Positions 10,616 to 22,101 of a stretch of DNA of 64,000 nt are shown piece after piece. The position numbers were made by a program, and so were the translations under genes. The notes below the pieces were generated by a model, which saw nothing but the letters and a program-made list of their open reading frames with translations, was not told where the DNA came from and did no database searches. The stretch's first letter is position 1. Every line of letters starts with the position of its first letter. The DNA comes from Carposina sasakii. Lineage: Eukaryota; Arthropoda; Insecta; Lepidoptera; Carposinidae. Location: contig CP053157.1 of NCBI GenBank assembly GCA_014607495.2, forward strand, positions 496,001 through 560,000. Reading direction: 5' to 3'.

Positions 10616-11412
10616 TTAATACTTATAACAATGAAGTTAATAAAACGATAGCAAATATAATAACGTGGCTAAACAGTAACAACCTTAAAGTGAATATTAA
10701 TAAAACTAAATATATGCAATTTATAAATAAAAATGGAAAGAAAAAAAATATATATGTAAATTATAATAACCAGATGATAACAGAGTCTACTGAAACGACG
10801 TTTCTGGGCATAGTGCTTGATGATCAATGTAAATGGACCAATCACATAAACAAGATTTGCAAAAAGATAAACCCTTTTTCATATGCCTTGTGGCGACTGA
10901 CAAAAATATCAAACCAGAAAACGGCTTTACAGGCGTACCATGGTTATGTGTGCTCTGCGCTTAGATACGGCATCCTCTTATGGGGCAATTCCTATCAAAT
11001 TAACCAGGCATTTATAGCACAAAAAAAATGTATCCGTGCAATAAATAATGTTGACAATCTTACATCATGTAGGCCATTGTTTAAAAAGATGAATTTGCTG
11101 ACGGTCCCTTGTCTATATATATACGAGATGTGTAATTTTGTTAGAATTTATCCTAATCTATTTAATAGGGTAAGAGATGAATGTACATTTAACAGTAGAT
11201 TTCCAGATAAGCTAAAACTACCAATCATGAAAACTACATTGTACAATAGAAATAGCTATCCAATGGCAATCAAAATATATAATAAATTATCAGATGACAT
11301 TAAAAATCTACCTTATACAATTTTTAAAATTAGGCTTAAGAAATGGCTAACTCAGGAATGTTTCTATTCCGTCGATGAATACCTCAAATATAAGAACCGC
11401 AAATATAATTGA
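10616..11412 (+). pseudogene. LINE reverse transcriptase, C-terminal part
   Basis: An open frame of about 265 residues covers the end of the palm/thumb and the C-terminal domain of a non-LTR reverse transcriptase. It begins just after where the catalytic YADD box should be, so the enzyme is inactive. Visible landmarks are WLNSNNLKVNINKTKYM (the usual conserved N-x-K-T-x-x-M region), TTFLGIVLDDQCKW (the L-G-x-x-x-D motif) and a C-terminus with IRLKKWL. Such proteins normally copy LINE RNA at a nicked target. The frame has no internal stop, so the copy is fairly young. The Jockey superfamily (Daphne-like) is most likely; CR1-like is an alternative. Confidence 0.75.
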
Positions 11413-11640
11413 AATTAACCGAGTATAATTGTAATTATTTAATTTTTTTGTACTTTGTGACATTGTTTTGTGTGAATATCTGATATATTTATAATGTAAT
11501 TTAGAATACATATTATTAATTTTAAATTTTGCATGCCAGACTCTGGTGAAATGTGCTGAACCAATATTATTACTCTAACTAAATGATAAGAACTTTATGT
11601 ACCACGTTTCTTGCAGAAATAAATATTCTATTCTATTCTT
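10616..11640 (+). mobile_element. 5'-truncated Jockey/Daphne-like LINE
   Basis: Starts abruptly inside the RT domain and ends after a 3' UTR with an AATAAATATTCTATTCTATTC tail (ATTCT repeat). Inverted remnants of a MITE-like repeat lie on both sides (10525-10595 and 11850-11912), suggesting insertion into such an element. Target duplications could not be fixed by eye. Confidence 0.7.
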
Positions 11641-11839
11641 GAGGTTCAAATTTATATTAATATTATCATTTTTTTACATAAATCCATCTGAAATCAAGAA
11701 AACATTTATTTTTCAAAGTTATGTACCATCTCAAAATGTTATAATGTTAGTTTTGTAGGTACATTTGTACTTTGCGCATCAAACGAATACATTTCTTGCA
11801 ATAAAATGACAGTATTTTTTCATATTTTTTTTTGTCGTT

Positions 11840-11940
11840 TCCCATGGTTGGTTCCATAGAAGAAAATGATCGTAACCTTACAAAGAATACGAGGTATTAA
11901 AAAAACATTGCTGTCTTTTCATACCCTGTATAGTATTAAA
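11840..11940 (-). repeat. MITE end (TACAGGGTATG), inverted to 10525-10595
   Basis: In reverse it begins TACAGGGTATGAAAAGAC and continues into TTACGATCATTTTCTTC. That part matches, in opposite orientation, the sequence left of the LINE at 10616. The terminus resembles the MITE-1 and MITE-2 ends. Confidence 0.5.
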
Positions 11941-12147
11941 GAACGGATAATCGTAAAAGGAAGTCCAACTTCTTCTTAGTATAAATAAATAGGAAATAGA
12001 GGAAATAGTGGCAGTTCAAGACATCACAACCTAGTGGCCGACTTGGGCAGGAAGTACGCCCTAAATACTCCATACCATATGTTTGGTGTAAGTGGAGAGA
12101 GAGTTATGTTCAGGAGACATGATTTGAAGCATACCGCATAGATATAG

Positions 12148-12415
12148 GCCGCGTGGTGCCGGCAGAGTAAAGTTTGTACCGCCCTATACCTGACCGTGGG
12201 TATCGTACGAGGCGATCAAGGGTTTTCAGGAGGCGGGCAGCAGCGCCTCCCGTGCTTTTCAAATTCAAATATAGTCCAAATATCAGACTGCGGCCACCAA
12301 TCCGGCTGCCCAGCGTGGTGACTACAAAACCTCCCTATAGCATATATATAGTAGCCTTGTGGCGTGCCCTAAGGGAGGCCTGCGTCCAGCAGTAGACTGC
12401 AATAGGCTGAAGATT
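12148..12415 (+). mobile_element. RTE-tail SINE-like element, near full length (family A)
   Basis: Runs from GCCGCGTGGTGCCGGCAGAG to AGTAGACTGCAATAGGCTGA. The last 50 or so bases (GGAGGCCTGCGTCCAGCAG onward) match the 3' end of an RTE LINE coding region (compare 62588-62640), while the 5' 200 bases do not. It encodes no protein of its own. Interpreted as a SINE-like passenger that borrows the RTE 3' end. No clear Pol III A/B boxes are seen. Confidence 0.7.
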
Positions 12416-12594
12416 ATATCACACGGCTATTTTCCCGAAATAGTAAAGAAAGAACTGCATGATAAATAAGTCCCCATAAATACGCTTATTGTGTGATGGA
12501 TGGGTGGGTGGCTACATCAGCTGCATTTTCTTTCATGTGTGTCGTCTACTCGTAAGAATCTACTAAGAAACTCGGGTATCCTCTCAGGCTAACA

Positions 12595-12860
12595 CTAATC
12601 AAGGTTAGAACTAACCTGAAAACCTAATCCTGAAGATGCCACCGGGTGTTGGCGAAACATATGTCGATTAACATTTTAATTGATTTTCGGATTAGCAGCT
12701 ATGTACTTATGTTTGCATGCTAGTTGCTTGGATCTGGCTTCTCGTTGCTACTGTAGTGGCTTATGTTCGTGACCATGAGTCGGCAGATCCGATGGTCAGC
12801 GAAGGGTGTAGGGCCCGGTGGTGGGCGAGCCCTCGATGGAAATAACACTTATCATTTAGA
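12595..12860 (+). repeat. Dispersed repeat R2 copy
   Basis: Contains GGTGTTGGCGAAACATATGT, CATGAGTCGGCAGATCCGA and GTGTAGGGCCCGGTGGTGGG. A reverse copy with the same order lies at 54950-55255. A retroposed member with target duplication is at 25808-26164. Confidence 0.65.
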
Positions 12861-12944
12861 TGCTAATTCTCGCTTTGATAAACGTGCCAGTTGGATCTAC
12901 TTTATGATCTTGAAGTTTTGGGTACCCCGTTTCGTACAGCCATG

Positions 12945-13135
12945 TGTATATATGTATATGTTTGCTATGTGTTGGTTAAAAAATATATATATTTATAACT
13001 ATAACTGACTTACATACCTATACATTACAATTTTAATATGAATTTATAATAATTTGATTGCAATCCTAATATGTATTTTACTTGTAATTTTGTTTGAAAT
13101 AAATGGCTACTTTATTTATTTATTTATTTTATGTG
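12945..13135 (+). repeat. AT-rich 3' tail ending in TTTA repeats
   Basis: An AT-rich run ends in GAAATAAATGGCTACTTTATTTATTTATTTATTTT-like sequence, as LINE 3' UTRs often do. No coding part is attached, so this is a weak call. Confidence 0.3.
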
Positions 13136-13318
13136 TTGGTTAAATCGCAAAAGTTTCTAAATGAAGCCGATGCCCATTCATCCGGCCTGCCCTTCCGTAC
13201 CTCGCACAAAATAAACAACCCCCATCGGCTCCCTGGGTTGTAATTCACGCGCAAATATGTTATCTGTGGCGGTGAAAGAACGCAGCTTATTAAGCCGGAG
13301 TACGTAACCTTGCGATTG

Positions 13319-13503
13319 AGGATCGGTTCATATCTGACGAAACATGCGTCGCGTATTATCGCTCGCGTAACGCCAGTACAGACAAAATGTATAGAAAAAC
13401 ACTCGACCGTTCACACTCAACCGTTACGTTAGTGCGTCGAGCGTACGTTTGCCTGTACCTGGATATACGCTCGACGCATCTTCCGTCAGATATGAACCGA
13501 CCC
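13319..13503. mobile_element. Foldback MITE with about 37-bp inverted repeats
   Basis: GGATCGGTTCATATCTGACG at the left is mirrored by CGTCAGATATGAACCGACCC at the right. The similarity continues inward through ATGCGTCG. The unit is about 185 bp and non-coding. No target duplication is certain. Confidence 0.65.
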
Positions 13504-13627
13504 TTAATCTCATCGACTTATTTTATTGGTATAAGTACAAAAAAGCAAAGCAAAAAAGGATTTATTTTCAAAAACACAATATATAATGGGGGCCGCTGCG
13601 AGTGAGTTCGCCGCCAGAGGGCCTGGT

Positions 13628-13800
13628 GCACTGATGAAGTACCCTATTTTCCGGGACTACTTCCAGGATCATTAAAGAGAACCCACAGCCATGTTTAGTA
13701 TATCCGGAACAGTGGTCAATTATCTGTGACAAGTTGCCAGCTTATCGCCTGAAAGAATCCCCGAGTTCCTTAGTCGACTCTACATGCACTGAATGAAACC
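13628..13800 (+). repeat. Dispersed repeat R1 copy
   Basis: GTGACAAGTTGCCAGCTTAT, CGAGTTCCTTAGTCGACTCT and ACATGCACTGAATG follow the family order. The outer ends are decayed. Confidence 0.55.
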
Positions 13801-13964
13801 TTGCATTGCATAGGACAGGTAAATAATTAATTTCTAGAAAAGCGTGGGTTCTAAAAGGCAGCAGAATTATAATTTCCCTGGTAAATTTTCCGAGTACTTA
13901 CAATATCGGAATCGCATTCCAACGATTTTACAATGAAAACCCAATTTAATCGGATTAAGTAATT

Positions 13965-14700
13965 TATTCTTATTCTTTATTGTACACAGTAAAGTTTCAA
14001 AAATAAAGTTTATAACATGGAAGATGTACAAAGGCGTGCTTATCTCTTAAAGAAATTTCTTCCAGCAAACCAGCCGTGAAAGAGAAATAAGCATAAAAGG
14101 TAACTGTCTAATGTCATTTATTAGTTTCCCATTAATTTTGTTATAACAGTGAAGGCAATACTAGTGGACTCCAGTGACAGATATTACTCGTAGTACTTTG
14201 TTTTCTTTGACATAAAAGTTAATTTTAAATGGTTGAGTGTGATTGAAGTTTAGGTTAACGTTTAGTGATTGCGGGTATACGAGTACTTACCTGCATTTAG
14301 AACAGCACATTCCAGGTGCCTGTAACATGATCTTAGCGGCAAATCCACATAGCTATCTAATAACTTGACAAAGTAAATATATTATATAGAACGGAACAGA
14401 ACAGAATAGAATAGTTTTTTATTTGTACACGGACAGAAACAACATAGAACAAGACAAAAGAAATATGGTAGAAATAGTTACAGATCAAAAGAAGTAGGTA
14501 GACAGGTAGAAGCAGACATGAAAAGCAGAACAGTAAGAAGAACTGTGTGCCCTATTTGGAGCCCGTCAGTCACATCCCGTGTACGTGCAACCGCCAAACG
14601 GGTCCTTTTCAGCTGGATGCTGCTAAGACAAGATAGGCGTGCCTGCCTTGCAAGCAGCGCTGGTTTTCAAAAGGGACCAATTAGGAGCTGAGGATTATGT
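13965..14700 (-). repeat. LINE 3' tails in reverse orientation
   Basis: Two tail-like segments. At 13965-14095 ATTCTTATTCTTTATTGTAC opens a reversed 3' end. At 14388-14530 GAACAGAATAGAATAGTTTT, with CAACATAGAACAAGACAA, opens another that recurs at 18190-18330. The GAATA/TTCTA runs match the ATTCT tail of the LINE at 11640. No RT coding remains. Confidence 0.4.
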
Positions 14701-14810
14701 AATCGATGTGTACAATGCATATGTTAAAATTTGACATAAAAACATAACCAGTATTGTAGTTAGCTGCAGTTCTTAATGTAGTTAGTTAGTTAGCAGTTTA
14801 GACTGCATTA

Positions 14811-15074
14811 TACAGGGTGTAACAAAAAGGGTATGTTAAGCGAAAAGCTATGTAAATAGCCCACTATAGAGAACCTATCTACAAAATTTAAGACTCTAAA
14901 TCACATTTTTATTTTTCAAGATTGTATGAGAATTCCTGAGATATTTAAAAATTCACCATACTATCCGGAAAAATAAATATGTGATTTCGGGTCTCAAATT
15001 TTGTGGATAGGTTCTCTACAGTGGGCTGTTCATATAGCTTTTCGCTTAACATACCCTTTTTGTTACACCCTGTA
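14811..15074. mobile_element. MITE-2, 264-bp palindromic element
   Basis: The ends TACAGGGTGTAACAAAAAGG and CCTTTTTGTTACACCCTGTA are inverted copies. The similarity runs almost to the centre (GCTTTTCGCTTAACATACCC; CAAAATTTGTGGATAGGTTC). It sits in TTA/TAA flanks. A second copy of equal length is at 31483. Non-coding and able to fold into a long hairpin. Confidence 0.85.
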
Positions 15075-15111
15075 TAAGTTAGGTCCCACAGAAAAAATGG
15101 AAATTCTAATA

Positions 15112-15142
15112 CGCGGACAAAGTCGTGGACAACCGCTAGTAT
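15112..15142 (+). repeat. Lep1 Helitron terminal scrap
   Basis: GCGGACAAAGTCGTGGACAACCGCTAG resembles the CTAG end of Lep1. Only about 30 bp are left. Confidence 0.35.
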
Positions 15143-15224
15143 GATATGGAGAGAACAAAACAGAAGGCAGGATAGTCATCTACTAAATCGATTTTCCTGC
15201 GATTCCTAAAAGTGCAGTTTTCCC

Positions 15225-15700
15225 TTACATTATTAAGTAAACTGGCGCAGTCGGTACGACAGTAAAGTTTTCTATGCCAAGTGTGATGCGGCTCTTTGTA
15301 GTCTTGCCTTTTGTCCGAAAATGAAAAATGTGGCCGACTCTCAAAATATTTCGAGACGTAGCTACGTCATTGTTCGCCACTGATTGGGCGGATATTGGTT
15401 TTTTTAGAAAAATTGCCTGATTTTTGTCTGATAAGATGTTTATCATTCATGGCTATGTCGAGTAATTTCGATGTTTTTGTATCTGGTATACAGTAATGCT
15501 TGGTACTGATTGGGATATATCTTTTATGAAAACCAGAACAACGAGAAGAGAAGAGCTATCTCTAGTTAATTGGAAGTCATGCATTGGATCTTATATCGAC
15601 GATGGGAAGGCAAAAATGCTAAAATAGTCGAAAATGAGTTATATACCTTAAGCTGTGGTGGAGTTTTTCATTTATGCCTTTCCATTGTCGACATGAAAAT
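15225..15700. other. No recognisable feature
   Basis: Unassigned sequence between MITE-2 and MITE-1. The 73-codon minus frame at 15225-15446 has no motif I can name. Confidence 0.35.
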
Positions 15701-15706
15701 TCATTA

Positions 15707-16090
15707 TACAGGCTGATTTTTGGTCGTCAACGTTCCCGAAAACTACGGAATCTCCTCGTCATCACGATCATATTTCTCCATGGAAGCATACCTGGGAAGT
15801 GTCTGGTTTCCAAAATATTAGGGTCCAAAGTTGAGTAAATAGACGGCGTTTTTCTGCATAAATGCACATAGACGCGTGTAGCAAGATTTTTTCACGAAAA
15901 ATAGTTAATATCTGTCTATAAAAAAGTACAACATAAACACTAGACACTATAAATTTCGCCCGATCAAGTAATTAAAAAAAAAATAAAAAAAAAAAAAATT
16001 CCCAGCATTTTTTTTGGCATAAACTTACTTTATTTGATGTATAGAGTACGTACCCTTCGTTAACGGTGGCCACAAAAAAACATCCTATAG
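15707..16090. mobile_element. MITE-1 copy
   Basis: TACAGGCTGATTTTTGGTCG at the left, then the family order ACGCGTGTAGCAAGATTTTT, CCCAGCATTTTTTTTGGCAT, ending near AAAAAAACATCCTATAG. The right terminus is decayed. Confidence 0.7.
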
Positions 16091-16569
16091 AGTAGATAGG
16101 GAATACTACTATTTGTATATGTAATGACATTCAGTAGATAGGGAATTAATAAAACTCGTTACGAAGTGATTAAATGACTGACACACAACACAACCAAAAC
16201 TACTGGGCATAGAAAGATGTATAGGTATGTTTCTAGGGATGAGTAGAAGTGAATACTATGCAGCGTTAAGTTTACCTTTGTATAGCTTTATAGCGCAATA
16301 AAGTATTCCCGGAATTCCAGAAATTTCCACGGTAAAATAAAAGAAAAGTTTACGCGGATTAAATCGTGGGCGGCTAGTACCATATACGAATGTAGTACCA
16401 ATCAATCGACCCCATAAAGGAAATGCACTTAGCCAAAAGTCGTAATGTTACATTAAATACTTTGTAGTTTTTAGGTCAGATTCTGTGACAAAACCGCTTA
16501 AAAAGTCAACATTTATATTGGTTTACAATTCCGCGACTATTTTTATAGAATCGGTAAACTTATTATAAA
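16091..16569. other. No recognisable feature
   Basis: Short imperfect direct repeats (GTAGATAGGGAATACTA and CAGTAGATAGGGAATTAA) at 16100-16150; otherwise featureless. Confidence 0.35.
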
Positions 16570-16694
16570 CTAGCGACCGTCCACGACTTCGTCCGTATGA
16601 ACTTTGTAGCCTATGTGCTATTCTGATATACCTATATAAGCTACATAACAGTTAAGTTACGCCACAAACTTCCACATTTATAATATTAGTAGGT
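16570..16694 (-). mobile_element. Lep1-type Helitron, internally deleted
   Basis: Both ends are present (CTAGCGACCGTCCACGACTT and TTTATAATATTAGTAGGT) but the middle is shortened to about 125 bp. Confidence 0.65.
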
Positions 16695-16801
16695 AGCAAA
16701 CCTATGAATCTTGATACGTCGATATCGAAAATTTTACAATTATCAAGGTCATTATTGATAAATATAAATATTCACAAACCTTACCACACATAAACGTATC
16801 A

Positions 16802-16868
16802 ATGTTTGCACCTAGCGAGATTCGAACCTAGGATCTATGGCGTCGACTATCAACTACATCAATCGGCC
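16802..16868 (-). repeat. tRNA-derived SINE head (family B), decayed
   Basis: Reverse B-box GAGATTCGAACCTAGGATCT and reverse head CATCAATCGGCC. The body is missing. Confidence 0.5.
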
Positions 16869-17261
16869 CTCAAATTAGCCATTGCAACGCTATACGAGTA
16901 TTTATACATAGCCATCGAATTGCTATCGAATTGATGCAAGTATTGATACGTAATAAGCCCAGAACTGTGCGAAAGATTCAAAGGAGTCACAAGACGGTCG
17001 GGTAGCGAAGCAAAAGTACAGTCTGGCGCAAAACAAAGTTAATTCGATTCGGAGCGTAGTCAAAGCGGCTGGAGTCCGCAGCAGGATTACAGTTCCGGCC
17101 AGCGAGCTTTGGAAGTCCGGGCAATTCTTGACAAACTGGCTTATACGCTGCGACTTTATGGAAGTTGTATGAGTTTGAAACATTGGTAATTTCAGGTACC
17201 TCCTGGATATATTGACTGTCTTGATGGCTTAAGTAGCATATGCAAATGGCGGTGTTCCCAA

Positions 17262-17432
17262 AATGGCGCTATCAAAACAGCAGCATCACGATAAAGATCT
17301 TTAGTCTCGTATAGAATAGCCGGGCCAGATGTAAAATATCAGTGACAAGTTGCTAGCTAGCATCGCGCGAGGAAACGAGTCAGAGTTCCTTAGTCGACTC
17401 TTACGACATACATGGAAAGAGATGCTGTTGAT
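17262..17432 (+). repeat. Dispersed repeat R1 copy
   Basis: Shows CAGTGACAAGTTGCTAGCTA and AGAGTTCCTTAGTCGACTCT in family order; diverged at both ends. Confidence 0.55.
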
Positions 17433-17434
17433 CG

Positions 17435-17777
17435 AAAGAAACCTTATTGCCTGGACACCGTACCTATACAGTAATGGGATAAACTCTGAAATATCATATA
17501 AGATAATATGAATAATTCCTAAATGCAGTAAAAATATATAACCCGTACAAATCCGTGTTTTATCATAAAAATTTTGATGTACAGATATTCAAATTTATAC
17601 TTTATGACCAAAATCATAAAGATATGTTTAAAGTCATATGTTTTCGCCATTTTATCTATAATGGCGAAATGGATATGACCTTTGGGAGTAGCAGCTGCCA
17701 AAGAAAACGCTTTGGTGTTAAGAATCTAGTACAAGATTTTTCTATGAGAGGAAGTATATTTATTTATTTATATATTC
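17435..17777. other. No recognisable feature
   Basis: Open frames run on both strands (80 and 60 codons) over the same bases, with a short palindrome (CGCCATTTTATCTATAATGGCG-like) near 17646. No family motif; not called a gene. Confidence 0.35.
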
Positions 17778-17914
17778 TTTGGTATGGAGTTAGCTGACAC
17801 CGTGGATTAACACATAGGCTAAGTTTTATCTCGGAAAAATATTTTTAACCTGGATAATTTCGACATTATGTTTTTTCTGCAATCCACGCGGACGCAGTCG
17901 CGGGCGTCTACTAG
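17778..17914 (+). mobile_element. Lep1-type Helitron 3' part
   Basis: Ends GCGGGCGTCTACTAG next to T at 17914, a clean CTAG terminus. It contains GTTAGCTGACACCGTGGATT and ACACATAGGCT. The 5' part is truncated. Confidence 0.65.
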
Positions 17915-18189
17915 TTTAAAATAAAATTGGATATGTGATAGAGTCGAAAGTTTGTGGTGAAATAGTCCTTTAAATAACATAAAATAACGATATTATATTA
18001 TTATAAATTTAAAAGGAGTATTACGTCTTGTAATTTACTAGAAATCAAGTCATATTTTCCTTCTGCGGGAATATTATTATCTTTTAAAAACATTCTTTGT
18101 TATTTCCGCATCGGATAGCGCTGGCTTGGAAACCGTATCAAGTTATAGAGTTTATTAAAGATCCATGCCTTAACTGTATACCTAACATA

Positions 18190-18330
18190 AGAATAGAATA
18201 GAATTTATTTTATACATACGCGGACAGCAACAACATAGAACAAGACAATGGAAATAGGGTAGAAATAGACACAATAGAAAAGAGTAGGCAAACACACATG
18301 TAGAAAACATTTATATTTATTATATTATTT
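18190..18330 (-). repeat. LINE 3' tail, reverse
   Basis: AGAATAGAATAGAATTTATT followed by GCGGACAGCAACAACATAGAACAAGACAATGG-type sequence repeats the segment at 14388-14530. Confidence 0.45.
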
Positions 18331-18379
18331 GCACTAATCACTAAAAAATGTGAAAGTTTGTGAGAATGGATGTTGGGTT

Positions 18380-19822
18380 TGTAACAATATTTTTCCAAGT
18401 GGGTGTTGCTTGAAAAAAGATTGGTACTCACCGGCCAGTTATCTAGTGGGCAGAGCAAAGACTATAAAAAGATTATTCCCAGGGCGCCAGACCTTTTTTG
18501 CAGTTAAAGAAAACAACAGATTACAAGATATATATATTTATTGCAGAAGGTATATTTCAGTGTCCTACTCTCTAATATTACCACATTTACATCCTATGTA
18601 CTAGTTTTAAGTTTCCTATATATAGAATATCTTATTAATATATTTATTCTTATACTACCTATATATATATATATATATATGATAATGAAAGGTAACTAAT
18701 GGTATTTAGCTTGAAGAGCTATTGAATACAAACATGGTGCGTGAACAGACTTAAATTATTTAGTGATGCATTGAAAAGTAACCTAGAACACTTTAATAAA
18801 TTAACAATTAGGATTTGAGGCTAAAGGCCAGATAGATTACATAAAGTTTCTGGTTAATTTACTATTTAAGGTACAGATCCTACTGCCAGAAACCGCTAGG
18901 GTGGTATTTGTTCACCACGTGGCTATCAAATATGAAGTTAAATCCACAACTTAGAGTACACGGTATTAATGAACTAGAAAACTACTTCCCATGGTCCATG
19001 TATCCGAGGAGACGTCTTAGTCAAGCTGTGACAAGATCTCCAAGTAGCAGCCCCATAGCACGTGGCAGGTTTTTATTGCATAGTCCGACTGTCAGAGCAT
19101 AGGTAGCTTTCCTTGGCGACTAAGACTAAAACTGCCTAGGCTTTAGATCTTCCTATGGAACCCCTAAAGTACAAAGACAGAAAGAACAGAATTAGCTACC
19201 TAATCATCACATCACTAATGTTCGCCTAGCAGAAATAAAAGGAATACTCACATTAATTGGGAAATATATATCCATCTGTTCTCGATTACGGTTATTCAGT
19301 CAGAAAATTAAGAAGACATATCCTTGTCCACGCACACCTGGTAGGAAAGAAGACAACGAGAAAATTAACGACTACTTATTAGAGACAAATGCCAGAAATG
19401 GCCTAAAAAGACATATTCCACTATACTTACATGATTATTTATATTTATAAATAATTATTCTGGCCATGACTCCAGATGAGGTGGCACTCAGTGCAAAATG
19501 GAAGGTATAGAAAGTCACTCCGTTTGTTACATTTGTACGGTTCAGAGCAAAATCAGAAAAAGACTCGAATGTAATCTGCAGCTCCCTTTTATACCTAAAA
19601 CCTTCTAGAAGCTTCTCAATCCGAGATGATGTGGTCGACTCCCATTGGTGGATGTATTTTTCTTTCAAACCTAACTAATCAGCAAAGGAATTAGGTGATT
19701 ATAATGCCAGAGTCCATTCAGCCAACTTATTCCTAACATTAAAAAGTTAAAATTGGCAACTTTACGTCCAATTTTAAAATGAAGACAACAAAATCCTATA
19801 GTGACTATTTTATCATGTTACA
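18380..19822 (-). repeat. 3' LTR of the element
   Basis: About 1443 bp, bounded by TGTAACA and TGTTACA, with an AT dinucleotide run near 18660. It is the downstream LTR because the element reads leftward. Open frames inside it have no homologous protein and recur exactly in the other LTR, so they are not genes. Confidence 0.9.
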
Positions 19823-19836
19823 CAACCCCCTCCCAT
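19823..19836 (-). promoter_or_regulatory. Polypurine tract
   Basis: On the minus strand GGGAGGGGG plus TTG stands directly before the 3' LTR (TGTAAC). This is the expected second-strand primer site and it confirms the element's direction. Confidence 0.8.
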
Positions 19837-20996
19837 ATACATAAATTTCCTGCCTTCAGGAAATTTATGGCATGGCTATCATAAATATAGCCATGTATAC
19901 AAAAGATAACTTATATCAACAAAACTATAAGTCATAAACTATAAACAAAACTAAGACTATAACTAATAAATAGTGGGAAACCCCGCTGTGAGGTCCCTCT
20001 ATACAAGTTTGACTTGGAAGAGAACGATGAAATTCCTAAACAAATCATGAAGTCTCAGCACTGTATCTCCAAGGGCACCCAACTGGATTCCTATTTCAAT
20101 TGAGCTATGAACAAGCGCTGATAAAATAGAACCAATACCTTAGAACAAAAACAAAAAAAACTGAAGACCTTTAGACATAGCATAACTAAGTCACTAAATG
20201 ACTCAAAAGAGAAATAAACCAATTTCTAAATTTACCCTAGTTGCCCAGTGTCATCTTCCAAATCATTTCATCTTTCATAATAGATGCATCTTATCTACAT
20301 CCTACAAGAGTAATAAGCCTACGTTTATTTACATCAGGTAATTATATATATATATAATAATTCTAACTACAAAAAAATTATTTTAAGTGTGAACTTACTC
20401 TTATATTTACATTTAGTTAGGTAATAAAAATTCATATTGTATCTCTTAAGGAGATCCTATACTATCATCTATGTATTAGACTTTATATGATCACTTACAA
20501 TCACTACTATGATCAATTTAATATAGTCTTATAATAAGAACTTTTATAGATCAACTATTTAACTCATCTACATGTAGCAGTAAGTATAACTTATTACCAA
20601 TGAGGACTACTTTTAGTTCAGGAATGTTCCCCTCACAGGTTTTAAAGCTAAGTATACTAAGAACTACTAATTGAGTTTAAATTATATATATATATATAAG
20701 ATTATGACATCTGCATGTGTTGCATTTATCTTTATAGTTTCATTAAGAATTTATATTAAGTGAGGATCCTCTTTATTAATTTAGTCAGTTACTGGTAAAC
20801 CTATATATATTTTAATAACATAAGTTAAGTAGGTATATCAGTTTTATACTCTTATATGGATCACTACCTAAATGATATTTGATGTTGATGTTCTTTCATA
20901 CTTCATCATTCATACCTATTACACTAATGTTGCATGCATGCTTGCTAATTTTGACTATTCTTATACATTCTTCTTGCTCACTGCTTTTCATCACAT
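19837..20996 (-). other. 3' untranslated interior of the LTR element
   Basis: About 1.16 kb without coding frames between the integrase stop and the polypurine tract. It has several (TA)n runs (20345, 20685). Confidence 0.6.
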
Positions 20997-21335
20997 TTAG
21001 TCATCATATTTCAAAATATCTTTGATATGGTAGTCTCCTAGGTCATTCCCATTCAGGTCAGACAGAGTATAAACTAGAGGAGATTTCTTAGAGGTAACTA
21101 CACATTTTATAAACTTAGGAGCTAGTTTAGATGTGAAGTATTTAGATTTATTTGATAAATAGAAAGTGCGTTTATAAACTATTTGACCCACTTTCAATTC
21201 ACATTGACGTTTCCTTAGGTTATAATATTTAGCATTTCGATCATGAGCCTTTGCAATGTGAACTTTTACCTTGGCATATATGGAATTTAATTCTGACAGT
21301 TTACTGGTATACACAGCGGTGTCTCCTATCTCTAG
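20997..21335 (-). pseudogene. Integrase C-terminal fragment of the LTR element
   Basis: A minus-strand frame of about 105 residues. It has KAHDRNAKYYNLRKR, then VGQIVYKRTFYLSNKSKYF, a conserved KLAPKF step and a closing LGDYHIKDILKYDD. This layout (YN-R.R, V..G..V-R, L.PK., WH.KDLK-like end) is the C-terminal DNA-binding part of gypsy-type integrases. The zinc-binding and DD35E catalytic domains are missing, so it cannot integrate DNA. The frame is open and ends at the normal stop. It is joined almost directly to the gag fragment upstream, which marks a large internal deletion at about 21335-21365. Confidence 0.8.
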
Positions 21336-21366
21336 TTGTGATCGAGGACACGGTTGTTCAGCATTT

Positions 21367-21996
21367 CTATATAGATCTCCATCTATTATAAATTCCCTCC
21401 AGTCTCTCTACAAACATTCTCACACAAGTACGTCCGTTGAATTTTAAGTTAAGGCTATTTAAATTAATTGATTTCTCTTTTACAAAAAATATTTTCTTAT
21501 CCTGATTTAGTACATTTATTTCTGCAGCATCACTCACTATCTCATTCTCACATGCATCATTGTACTGGACATGTCTGGATCCTTCCTCTGAGTCAGAATC
21601 AGAGTTAGGTTCCACCTTACTTAGAATTAAGATAAGGCGATTTCTCAATTCCTTTAATCCTAAATCCTCACTATTTAAGTAAGACAACCTATCGATTATA
21701 TAGTTGGCACGAACAGCTATCTTTATGGCTAATCTCTGGTCGCTACCCATGCTCTCCAGCTCGTTCTCTAGTTCTTGTACTTTGGGCCTGCATACCTGGA
21801 TTTCCGTGATAGGACGGGGAGATTTAGTCCTCTCACCCTTTATGCTGCCTCGTCGAGACAGTTTCATCGCTTGCCTCAGACGTCTCCTCAGGTCATCTAC
21901 GCTGTCAGTCTCATTTGCTGAAACATTAATAACGTCAAGTTCAAAAATCAGTTCATCCTTTCTTAGGTACCCAATATACTTAGTAAGGGAACCCAT
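21367..21996 (-). pseudogene. gag N-terminal fragment of the LTR element
   Basis: A 209-residue minus-strand frame starting 109 bases inside the 5' LTR, where gag is expected. It opens MGSLTKYIGYLRKDEL, followed by a segment with VDDLRRRLRQAMKLSRRGS and an acidic patch SDSDSEEGS. An N-terminal L-KDEL...LR-RLR pattern is typical of gypsy gag of the mdg3 kind. No zinc knuckle remains, because the frame stops at the deletion joint (ending near GIYNRWRSI). The assignment as gag rests mainly on position; sequence likeness is moderate. Confidence 0.65.
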
Positions 21997-22083
21997 TTTT
22001 TGTTTTAAGTATAGATACGGAGTAGAGATAGATGTTTAACTTTAACTGCTAATAAAGGTCAAATTTATATTTAAAATCTGTGC

Positions 22084-22101
22084 CACACGTTGGGCTCGCC
22101 A
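22084..22101 (-). promoter_or_regulatory. Primer binding site
   Basis: On the minus strand TGGCGAGCCCAACGTGTG begins three bases after the 5' LTR end. A TGG start directly after the LTR is the mark of a tRNA primer site. Which tRNA is used cannot be settled by eye. Confidence 0.7.

Noticed and set aside
18908..19102. 64-codon frame repeated exactly at 22632-22826
   Set aside because: Both copies lie in the two LTRs of one retrotransposon, so the identity reflects LTR duplication, not gene conservation.
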